DNA of 64,000 nt, taken from Lewinellaceae bacterium (GTDB taxonomy: Bacteria > Bacteroidota > Bacteroidia > Chitinophagales > Saprospiraceae). How positions within the stretch are numbered: the stretch's first letter is position 1; each line of letters starts with the position of its first letter. This document shows, piece after piece, positions 57,201 to 64,000 of this stretch. The translations under genes were made by a program, and so were the position numbers. The stretch is taken from the NCBI GenBank assembly GCA_020636325.1, contig JACJYC010000012.1, forward strand, positions 1 through 64,000, given 5' to 3'. Under the pieces are notes generated by a model. The model searched no databases. It was not told the origin of the DNA and saw nothing but the letters and a program-made list of their open reading frames with translations.

Positions 57201-60200
57201 GCAGATAACCCGCTCCGGTCTTGACGACTGCCAGCAGGGTTGCCAGCAATTCCGGCGATCTTTGGATGTCGATAGCAACCAGCTGTCCGGTCGAAATGCC
57301 GTATTTATCCGTCAGAAAATGCGCCAGCCGGTTGGCTGAACGGTTGAGCGCTTCATAAGTAACTGCGGCATCTCCGGACTTAATTGCCGGCAATTCGCCA
57401 TAGGCTGCCGCCGTGGACTCAAACCAACGCTTAACCGTGTTTTCCAATTCCACCGGACGGAAAGCCCCATTCAGTCGATCCTGCATTTCCGATTTTTCAT
57501 TTTCATCCAGGTAATCCAACCTGGCAACAGGGGTTCTGGGCTCCGCGATAGCCGCCGCGATCAGGCGCCGCAGGTGGCGAAGGAGGCTCCGGATGGTCTC
57601 CGCTGTAAAAAGATCGGTGTTGTAGTTCAATTCCATCTGCAACCCTTCGGCGGTTTCGGTAAAGTGAAAGGTCAGGTCGAATTTGCTGAGCACATTGCCC
57701 ACCGGGAATTCGCCGATCGCAAAGGGCAGCGAAACCTCCCGGTCGGCTACCGCATCGAGGGTATTGTTGAGCACGATCATCACGTCAAACAAAGGCGACC
57801 TGCTCAGGTCCCGTTTCAATTCCAGTTCATCCACCAGTTTGTCGAAAGGATATTCCTGATGCTGGAAAACGGAAAGGGTATTTTCCTTGATCAGGTTCAG
57901 CAGTTCCCAGAAATTCTGGTCGGGTTCAAACCGGGTTCGTATGGCCAGGGTATTGAGGAACAGGCCGATCTGGTTTTCGAGATCCGGGTTTTCCCGCCCT
58001 GCGACAGGCGTGCCGATGACCATGTCCGATTGGCCGCTGTACCGGTACAACAGGGTGGAAACCGAGGCCAGCAGGTTCATGAACAAGGTCGCGTGGTTTT
58101 TCTTGCCAAAGTCGTAGACCTTATCCAGCAGTTCTTTTTCCAACAGCAATTCAGCGCTGCCTCCGGAATACGTTTTGACCGGTTTTCGCGGAAAATCATA
58201 CGGCAGGTTCAATACGGGTATTTCTCCCTCGAACTGCCGGAGCCAGAATCCGAGTTGTTCGGCAAGCCGCTCTCCTTTCAGGCGCCCGTTCTGCCATGCG
58301 GCAAAATCCCGGTATTGGATGGACAATTGCGGCAAGCCGGCATCGCGGCCTGAGGCGTGGGCGGCGTAGAGCGCCATGAACTCCCGGAACAATAGATTGA
58401 GCGACCACCCGTCGGCAATGATGTGGTGGATCACCATTACGAAAATATAATCCTCGTCGCCGGTCCGGAGCAGTTCAACCCTGAACAGCGGGGTGGCGGC
58501 AAGGTCAAATGGTTGGGTGGAAATGTAGACCGCCCTGTCGCGCGCCATTTTTTCGGGGGACTGGAAACTTCTGATGTCCAGTTCATTTACCTTAAATGGA
58601 ACTTCCGAGGCCGGCAGCACCTTTGCCCGGGGTTCTTCACCCACCTGTACAAAGGCCGTCCGGAGCGATTCATGCCTGGTCAACAGGTCCCGGAAAGCGG
58701 ATTCCACGATCCGGCTGTCCACCGGTCCGGTCAGCCGCCCGGTATTGAATATATTGTAAACGGCGCCGGAGTCGCTCATTTTGTTCAATATCCACATCCT
58801 GCGCTGGGCATGGGACAGCTCTGCGAATTCCCGCGGAGGGGAGGGCGGTATCGATTCGAATTGGTCGACCTTGGCTTCCCTGATCACCCTGGTCAGGTCT
58901 TTTACCGTTGGATAGGTAAACATGTCCCGGAGGGTGATCTTGACGCCGAATTCCCGGAAAACCTCAGCAACGATCCGCCCTGAGGTCAGTGAATGCCCGC
59001 CAATGTCAAAGAAATTGTCTGAAGTACTGATCCTTTCTCGGGAAAGGATTTTTTGCCAGATCTTCAGAAGCCTCATTTCCAGCTCGCTTTTGGGCGCTTC
59101 AAAGCCCAGGTCTTTCTGCCGCACGATCTCCAGTTTCTCCAGCTTTTTCCGGTCAATTTTGCCGGTGGAGGTCAACGGCAGTTTATCCAGCACGACAAAC
59201 GATCCGGGTACCATGTGCGCGGGCAGGCTGGCCAGGAGCTTGTCCCTGATCCGCCCTGAAAGGTGGACATTGTATTCCAGTTTCCACGGATCGGGAAGCG
59301 ACTTCCTGTTGATCTTGCCGTTTGAGGTCAGCGGCAGGGCCGGCATCCAGATAATATGAGCCGGCACCATGTAGGCCGGCAGTTTTGCGGCCAGCATGAA
59401 TTCAACATCATGGCTGTGCAAACTGCCTTCTTTTTCAGCCACCAGATAGGCGCAAAGGAATTTATTCTGCAGGTGGTCCTCCTGAACAATTGCCACGGCA
59501 TCCTTGATCCCGTTGATTGCCAGAATGGCTTTCTCCACCTCTTCCGGTTCAATTCTGAATCCGCGCACTTTGACCTGGTAGTCCTTTCTGCCGTGGAAAA
59601 GGATCTGCCCGTCTTCCCGGTATTGGCCCAGATCGCCTGTCTTGTACATCCGGACTTCCCGGTCCTGCCGGAATGGGTCCGTCACAAAGACATCTGCTGT
59701 TTTTTCGGCTTGATTGAGGTACCCTCGTCCTACGCAAATACCGGAAACACAAATCTCACCCACCGTTCCGGGCGGGCAAAGATTCATGTTCCGGTCAAGG
59801 ATATAAATAGCAGAATTTTGAATGGGCGTTCCCAAAGGGATGACATCCGTTTGCGGGTCGGACTCCATAAAGTAATGGGTAATGTCATCGGAGGCTTCCG
59901 TCGGGCCGTAGGCATTGACCAGGGTCACGCCCTGGTACGCCGAGAACCACCTGCGAACCAACCCGGGTTTCAGGGTTTCGCCGGTGATCAGGAGGTGTTT
60001 CAGACTTGCGGGCGGCGCGTACTCCGGGTGATCGCTGTAAATGTCGAGCAACACCGAAAGATAGGAAGGCACCAGTTCCAGAATGGTAGGTTCGTCAACC
60101 TTCAGGCGACCGGCCATCCCTTCGGGATCCTGTACCAGGTCGTCGTCATAAATAACGACCGTACCACCGACCAGGAGCGGGGCCAACATCTGCCAAACAG

Positions 60201-63200
60201 ATATGTCAAAACTCTGTGAAGCATTCTGAATGACCACCGAATGTTCATCCATTCCCAGGCTGTTGATCTTGGCGTATACATGATTGATCATTCCCGCGTG
60301 TTCGACCATGGCCCCTTTGGGTCGCCCGGTCGAGCCTGAGGTGAAGATCACGTAAGCCAGATTAGCTCCCGATACCTGGGCAGCCGGTCCGGGTTTGCCC
60401 GTCGGGCCAACGGTTTCCATATCTATAATCTGACATCCCGGGAAAAGGGATTTTTCTCCGGGAAACAATTTCTCCCGCTCCGCCAACGTAGCGGAATTCG
60501 TCAGTACGATCCGGGCCCGGCAATCCTCCAGGATATTCCGGATTCGGTCACCCGGCAATTCCTGGGATACCGGCACATACACGCCTCCGGACCTGAACAG
60601 GGCCAAAACGGCAATTATCCATTCTGGGGAGCGACTGCAAAAAACCGGCACGCATTGTTCCGGTTCAAGCCCCTGATCCTCCAGGAAGGATGCCAGGTCC
60701 TTTGCTTTGGCCGACAGTTCGCGGTAGGTAAGCGCCTGACGACCGAAACGAACGGCTGTTGCATCGGGGTTTCTTTCGGCGGCCTTTTCAAACAGCTCAA
60801 AATAACCGAGGGAATCCGGGAATGGCCGGTCGGTCAGGTTGATCCGGCGGATGAGGTCAAGATCCTGATCCGAGCAGGGTCCTGCAATACCCAATTCATC
60901 GCCCGCCGGCAAGGCGCCGCTGGTTGAGGGATTATTTTCCAGGTCAGCCGTTTCTACCTCTTTTTGTACGAGATAGGCCGCCAGTTTGACCTCGGGTTCC
61001 TTTTGGGTCACGACCACCGCGACTTCTCTGACCTCCTCGAATTTAAGGATGGCGTTCTCAATTTCGCCCAACTCAACGCGATAACCGTTGATCTTGACCT
61101 GGTGGTCCCTCCGCCCCATGAATTCGATCTGACCTTCGTGGGACCAACGCCCGATATCGCCGGTTTTGTACAATTTGGGGCCGCCGTTGCGGGCATAAGG
61201 ATTATCCAGGAACCGCTCCCGGGTTGTCTCTTCCCGGTTGAGGTATCCTTTCGCCAATCCTATCCCCGAAATGCAAATTTCCCCCCAAACGCCCGGCGGC
61301 ACAAGGTTAAGGTACTTGTCGACCACATGCAACTGCACACCGGCCAATGGCCGGCCGATCGGAACGACCGGGTCGGAAGCGCCGGTTTTATAGTAGCTCA
61401 CGATTACGGAGGCCTCGGTAGGCCCATATAGATTCCAGAGTTCCGCCTCCAATATCCTGTGATGTTTTTTCACTAACTCAGGCAACAGGGCTTCGCCTGC
61501 GCTGAACACATAACGGAGTTGGGACAGTTTGGAAATGGTTTTATCCGTCAGGTTATCCAGAATGGTGTTGTACTCCGACGGCGTAGTGTTCATATTGGTA
61601 ACGCCGAAATTTCCGATGGCCAGGATCATCAGGTACTGGTTGCCGATGATCTCGTCTTTGCACATCACCAGGCGGCTGCCGCGGCAGAGTGCCAGGAACA
61701 ACTCCAGGATGGAGACGTCAAAAACATAGTTGGTCCGTTGCAACATCACATCCCTCTCGTCAATGGCAAAGAAATCCCACATCCACCGGATACGGTTGAC
61801 TAAGCCTTCATGCTCGATCAGAACGCCTTTCGGGATGCCGGTAGACCCGGAAGTATACAGCACGCTGGCAATTGGAGAAGGTTCGTATGCTGTGCGTTCC
61901 GCCGGCTTACCGACGGTGTTGAGCCGGTCCATTAACGGTTCCAGAAATACGAATTTGCGGTCTCCCAGGCTGTATTTTCCCAGAAACTCGGGCCGTTCAA
62001 CGATGAGCGCTCCGGCGCCGGCGTCGTCCAGCATGAAATTAATGCGATCATCCGGATAGGAGGCCAGGACGGGTACATAAGCGCATCCGGCCTTGAGCAC
62101 GCCGAGCAGGGCGACGATCATATTAAAGGAACGCTCCATCAACACCCCTACCCTATCGTGCCGGGCAAGTCCGACCTCTTCTCTCAGGTACCGGGCCAGG
62201 CAATCCGCCTTTTCGTTCAGTTCAGCGTAGGTCAGCAGTCCTTCATAAGCAATTAAAGCAGGTGCATCGGGTGTCCGGACGGCCCATTCCTCAAACAGCT
62301 GCTGAAGCGATTCCGCAGGCGGGTCCGTTTTCTCTCCTACGCTGAAATGGTCAATGATCAGATTTTTTTCTACTGAGGAAAGGTAATCCACCAGGTCCAC
62401 TTTTACCGACGGGTCATCCAGAACGGCCAGTGTAAAACTGACCAGATGGCCCAGTAACTGTTCTGCCGTTTTAGGCGTAAAAAGATCGGTATTGTAGACC
62501 AAAGAAAGTACGGCAAAATCCCCGCCGTCGAAAAAGGAAAAGTTCAGGTCAAATTTGCTGACCCCGATTTCCCGGGCATAATCCCGGAAAGTCAGACCGG
62601 CTACCGTCGTATCCTCGCTCATTTCCTTGCGCTTGTAAATGGCTAGGACGTCAAACAACGGAGAACGGCTGAGATCGACATTCGGGTTGAGGTTATCAAA
62701 AAGCAGGTCCAGGGGATAGTCGCTGTGATTTTGGCAACGGAGCATATTCTCCTTCACCGAATCCAGCAGTTCGGCGAACGAGGCCCTGCCGTCAAAAGTC
62801 GACCGGATGGCCAGCGTATTGGCAAAAAAGCCCACCTGCTTTTCCAGTTCCACCTCGTCGCGACCGGCAACCGGAACGCCAACAATGATGTCGTTCTGGC
62901 CGGAATAGCGGTAAAGCAATCCATTGAGCGCAGCCATAAACAGCATGAACTCGCTGCATTTGTGCCGACGGCAGAGCAGGCGGATTCGGTCAACCTGATC
63001 CGACTCCAGCAACCTGTAAAAACTGCCCCCGTTGTACGTCTTTACTGCCGGTCTCGGAAAATCAAGCGGCATTTCCAACACAGGCAGTTCACCGGAGAGT
63101 TGACCCATCCAAAAATCCTTCAAATCCGTTAACCGCTGCGCATCCAGGCGGTTGTTGGACCAGACCGCATAATCCCTGAACTGCAGGGAAAGCGGAGGCA

Positions 63201-64000
63201 AAGGATCAGGTTGACCTTGTATGAAGGCCTCATAAAGGGCAAGGATTTCTCCTGCTATCCGTTCCATGGACCAATCGTCAAAAATCAGGTGATGAACCTT
63301 GACCAACAGTAAATGCCGGTCCTTTTCCAGCTTCAGCAGGCGAGTCTGGAACAACGGTCCGGTTTCCAGGTCCAAAGGCGCTTCCTGCATAGCCGACAGC
63401 AGGGTTTCGATATGGTCAGCTTGTGCGGGCAATCCGGTAAAATCTTCGACCTCCATCTGCTTTTGAACCGATTCGGCCGGCAATATCAGTTGAACGACCC
63501 CTCCGTCGCGGCTGACAAAGACGGTCCTCAGTATTTCATAGCGCCGGACGATCGCCTGCAGGGATTTTTCAAGCGCCTGCACATCCAGGGGCCCTTCCAG
63601 TTTGTAGGCATTCAATTCGGTATAGGCCAAAGTCCCCTCAGGGGTCTGGCAAAGGTTCCAGAGCCGCTGCTGCGCCCTTGAAAGCGGATAGTATTCCCGG
63701 TCGGGTAAGCGCTGCAAACCCTCCCGGCGCCCGTCCTGGCCGGCAGTGAGCCTGTCTTCCACGAAGGAAGCCATGGCGCTGATCGTAGGATAGGCAAAGA
63801 AATCTTCAAAATTAACCGAAAGATCAAACTGCTTCTTGAGGCGGATCAGGATCTGGTTGGCCAGCAAGGAGTGCCCGCCCGCTTCAAAAAAGTTTGTTTC
63901 AGGGGTCAGGTTTTCTTGTCGCAGCACTTCTTTCCAAACCATGGTCAGTTTCTGCTCCGTATTGAGTTGCCCTTCCACAAGGGTTGCAAGATCCCGAAGC
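54262..64000 (-). CDS. NRPS-1 (5'-incomplete): PCP-C-A(A)A-PCP-C-A-PCP-E
   Basis: The frame is open to the right edge; the GTG at 63978 is internal, because codons upstream continue LRDLATLV into the A-PCP linker. The numbering below counts that GTG as residue 1. PCP (GGHSL, Ser37), C (about 96-530; VHHLIFDDWS), A outer part (about 545-1008), a complete inner A domain (about 1050-1567), the outer A9-A10 tail (about 1573-1617), PCP (GGHSL, about 1660), C LCL-type (about 1717-2165, HHIIADGWSL), A (about 2180-2685), PCP (GGDSI, about 2730), E (about 2780-3230, HHLLVDGISW). The last A code is DLTKVGHIGK, the classic aspartate code, so this module yields D-Asp. Confidence 0.93.
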   Translation of the reverse strand, partial: LRDLATLVEGQLNTEQKLTMVWKEVLRQENLTPETNFFEAGGHSLLANQILIRLKKQFDLSVNFEDFFAYPTISAMASFVEDRLTAGQDGRREGLQRLPDREYYPLSRAQQRLWNLCQTPEGTLAYTELNAYKLEGPLDVQALEKSLQAIVRRYEILRTVFVSRDGGVVQLILPAESVQKQMEVEDFTGLPAQADHIETLLSAMQEAPLDLETGPLFQTRLLKLEKDRHLLLVKVHHLIFDDWSMERIAGEILALYEAFIQGQPDPLPPLSLQFRDYAVWSNNRLDAQRLTDLKDFWMGQLSGELPVLEMPLDFPRPAVKTYNGGSFYRLLESDQVDRIRLLCRRHKCSEFMLFMAALNGLLYRYSGQNDIIVGVPVAGRDEVELEKQVGFFANTLAIRSTFDGRASFAELLDSVKENMLRCQNHSDYPLDLLFDNLNPNVDLSRSPLFDVLAIYKRKEMSEDTTVAGLTFRDYAREIGVSKFDLNFSFFDGGDFAVLSLVYNTDLFTPKTAEQLLGHLVSFTLAVLDDPSVKVDLVDYLSSVEKNLIIDHFSVGEKTDPPAESLQQLFEEWAVRTPDAPALIAYEGLLTYAELNEKADCLARYLREEVGLARHDRVGVLMERSFNMIVALLGVLKAGCAYVPVLASYPDDRINFMLDDAGAGALIVERPEFLGKYSLGDRKFVFLEPLMDRLNTVGKPAERTAYEPSPIASVLYTSGSTGIPKGVLIEHEGLVNRIRWMWDFFAIDERDVMLQRTNYVFDVSILELFLALCRGSRLVMCKDEIIGNQYLMILAIGNFGVTNMNTTPSEYNTILDNLTDKTISKLSQLRYVFSAGEALLPELVKKHHRILEAELWNLYGPTEASVIVSYYKTGASDPVVPIGRPLAGVQLHVVDKYLNLVPPGVWGEICISGIGLAKGYLNREETTRERFLDNPYARNGGPKLYKTGDIGRWSHEGQIEFMGRRDHQVKINGYRVELGEIENAILKFEEVREVAVVVTQKEPEVKLAAYLVQKEVETADLENNPSTSGALPAGDELGIAGPCSDQDLDLIRRINLTDRPFPDSLGYFELFEKAAERNPDATAVRFGRQALTYRELSAKAKDLASFLEDQGLEPEQCVPVFCSRSPEWIIAVLALFRSGGVYVPVSQELPGDRIRNILEDCRARIVLTNSATLAEREKLFPGEKSLFPGCQIIDMETVGPTGKPGPAAQVSGANLAYVIFTSGSTGRPKGAMVEHAGMINHVYAKINSLGMDEHSVVIQNASQSFDISVWQMLAPLLVGGTVVIYDDDLVQDPEGMAGRLKVDEPTILELVPSYLSVLLDIYSDHPEYAPPASLKHLLITGETLKPGLVRRWFSAYQGVTLVNAYGPTEASDDITHYFMESDPQTDVIPLGTPIQNSAIYILDRNMNLCPPGTVGEICVSGICVGRGYLNQAEKTADVFVTDPFRQDREVRMYKTGDLGQYREDGQILFHGRKDYQVKVRGFRIEPEEVEKAILAINGIKDAVAIVQEDHLQNKFLCAYLVAEKEGSLHSHDVEFMLAAKLPAYMVPAHIIWMPALPLTSNGKINRKSLPDPWKLEYNVHLSGRIRDKLLASLPAHMVPGSFVVLDKLPLTSTGKIDRKKLEKLEIVRQKDLGFEAPKSELEMRLLKIWQKILSRERISTSDNFFDIGGHSLTSGRIVAEVFREFGVKITLRDMFTYPTVKDLTRVIREAKVDQFESIPPSPPREFAELSHAQRRMWILNKMSDSGAVYNIFNTGRLTGPVDSRIVESAFRDLLTRHESLRTAFVQVGEEPRAKVLPASEVPFKVNELDIRSFQSPEKMARDRAVYISTQPFDLAATPLFRVELLRTGDEDYIFVMVIHHIIADGWSLNLLFREFMALYAAHASGRDAGLPQLSIQYRDFAAWQNGRLKGERLAEQLGFWLRQFEGEIPVLNLPYDFPRKPVKTYSGGSAELLLEKELLDKVYDFGKKNHATLFMNLLASVSTLLYRYSGQSDMVIGTPVAGRENPDLENQIGLFLNTLAIRTRFEPDQNFWELLNLIKENTLSVFQHQEYPFDKLVDELELKRDLSRSPLFDVMIVLNNTLDAVADREVSLPFAIGEFPVGNVLSKFDLTFHFTETAEGLQMELNYNTDLFTAETIRSLLRHLRRLIAAAIAEPRTPVARLDYLDENEKSEMQDRLNGAFRPVELENTVKRWFESTAAAYGELPAIKSGDAAVTYEALNRSANRLAHFLTDKYGISTGQLVAIDIQRSPELLATLLAVVKTGAGYLPVDVHFPTDKKRSVLLAAQPALTITDNRDHGFGDLPVLIPGDADLQDYPLSNPPDTAGSGDVIYTIFTSGSTGVPKGVRIPNRALVNYVSWFSEKHALTPDDQSVLFSSIAYDLSYTALWPILLNGGCLHLCDEDPYLDPAALLELLVRESVSYIKLTPSHFYLLTDDLSFEQLAPDLKLRLVVLGGEKIRPEDISRYYRFGPKDTVFLNHYGPTETTIGVLTQSFSLRGGELTGDLERMKLEAFSERPVIGRPIANTRVYVLDGNLQPCGTGVPGELCVGGLCLALGYTDAGIRDKFVEDPFREGEWIYRTGDRVRYLSGGQIEFLDRKDNQVKINGYRVEPGEVEHMLKAYPGVQHAAVVVAAGEEGFQGLVGYFTAGERMDTSAIQSFLRRQLPRYMAPGHLIQVDEWPLTANGKIDRKRLPPVFAPVIAASADDQTGSPEEKILYKLAGELMGKTALSGQEDFFWLGGDSIKAIQLCSRLFNQGFKLDVKEVFAFPVLEQMARCMRPVRVLPSQGIVEGRVPLTPIQIDFFQRGLRFPHHYNHSVLISSATPVDPGILYRVLEQLLLHHDALRLGFVPDGDTYKQYNYGDAVRPHFRTIDLKDADNPEVIRLGESGKAQESLLLGEPPLMRTILFKGKKEDQILLIIHHLLVDGISWQILLEDLNRLYADAVAGRTPSLPLKTNSFKSWSEGLVRYSRSRDFEQEIQFWRKICGDLEKAPANKTSSIASGARDHLFMELEEAATKQLIGPVHKVYNTDINDFLLAALAAAWRLTFREDKLAVMLEGHGREDILKDLNINRTVGWFTAVFPVLLNGGTDNTHLSGVLVTTKEMLRSVPNRGVGFGIAAYLRPDLLQWSPEIRPDIVFNYWGQFEQPEMESEFSILDEYHGDTRHPDEVPDFALAFSGMVRGGRLEIEIRFDTACFSREEIQALSGHYHQTLTDLIRHCMAQEGPALTPSDLGYKGLSLEEYQDFFE
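59265..60955 (-). other. Complete adenylation domain nested inside another A domain
   Basis: Inside NRPS-1 the outer A domain runs A1-A8 (VKINGYRVELGEIE), continues to KLAAYLVQKE and then stops being A-like. A normal C-to-A linker (INLTDRPFPD) and a whole A domain follow, with LTYREL, IFTSGSTGRPKG, FDISVW, NAYGPTEA, GEICVSGI, YKTGDLGQY, VKVRGFRIEPEE and its own tail ending LPLTSNGKINRKSL. Next come about 45 residues with a second A9-A10 tail (LLASLPAHMVPGSF, then LPLTSTGKIDRKKL), and then the PCP. Codes by eye: outer DVLNFALVI, inner DIWELTADD; the inner one resembles what I remember as the diaminobutyrate code. Confidence 0.85.

Noticed and set aside
1..64000. CRISPR array
   Set aside because: The only tandem repeats are 7-8-bp arrays without spacers, and no cas-like gene is present.

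Overview
The window looks like a chromosomal segment of a Bacteroidota bacterium. Signs of this are leader peptides ending in -AQ, a CarboxypepD-regulatory/OMP_b-brl outer-membrane protein, GIN-domain and membrane-anchored AraC regulators, a TAnnTTTG -7 promoter element, and no Shine-Dalgarno pattern. A saprospirian/Lewinella-like lineage is my guess only; no marker in the window proves it.

Region 1 (about 1-16 kb) is a mosaic of housekeeping and accessory genes: a pair of M16 peptidases (one active, one lacking the metal site), tRNA-Val(GAC), tRNA-Pro(GGG) with a broken second copy beside it, a truncated GIY-YIG gene, an SMP-30 lactonase with a GH35-like glycosidase, a HipA-like kinase with DUF3037, a metallophosphoesterase carrying three lectin-like domains, a small lipoprotein, an unknown 384-aa protein, an alpha/beta-hydrolase-TPR protein and an AraC-type membrane regulator. 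REP-like hairpins and short tandem repeats are concentrated here.

Region 2 (about 16.1-27 kb, all on the minus strand) is, in transcription order, an AraC-type regulator, alpha-amylase, glycogen synthase, a stand-alone condensation-fold protein, a serine-hydrolase-like/TPR/CBM48 fusion, two YceI-type proteins and a secreted hypothetical. It reads as an alpha-glucan operon into which one NRPS-like acyltransferase has been inserted.

Region 3 (about 27-64 kb, all minus strand, continuing past the right edge) is a large nonribosomal peptide synthetase locus. Three NRPS genes read in order: NRPS-1 (5'-incomplete) PCP-C-A(A)-PCP-C-A(Asp)-PCP-E, NRPS-2 C-A-PCP-E-C-A-PCP-E, NRPS-3 C-A-PCP-C-A-PCP. 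They are followed by a degenerate M28 peptidase, a SyrD/PvdE-type ABC exporter, a type II thioesterase, a beta-helix/alpha-beta-hydrolase fusion, a di-heme cytochrome c peroxidase/MauG-like protein, a CmlA-like diiron beta-hydroxylase, an outer-membrane beta-barrel protein and a GIN-domain protein. The likely product is a peptide with three consecutive D-residues (the first read as D-Asp) and a possible beta-hydroxylated residue. No C-terminal thioesterase domain is present.

The most unusual feature is in NRPS-1: a complete second adenylation domain sits inside the first, between core motifs A8 and A9. The displaced A9-A10 tail of the outer domain reappears after the inner one and before the carrier protein. 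Also notable are three hydrolase-fold proteins whose key catalytic residues are replaced (Ser to Asp twice, Glu-Glu to Ala-Ala once).
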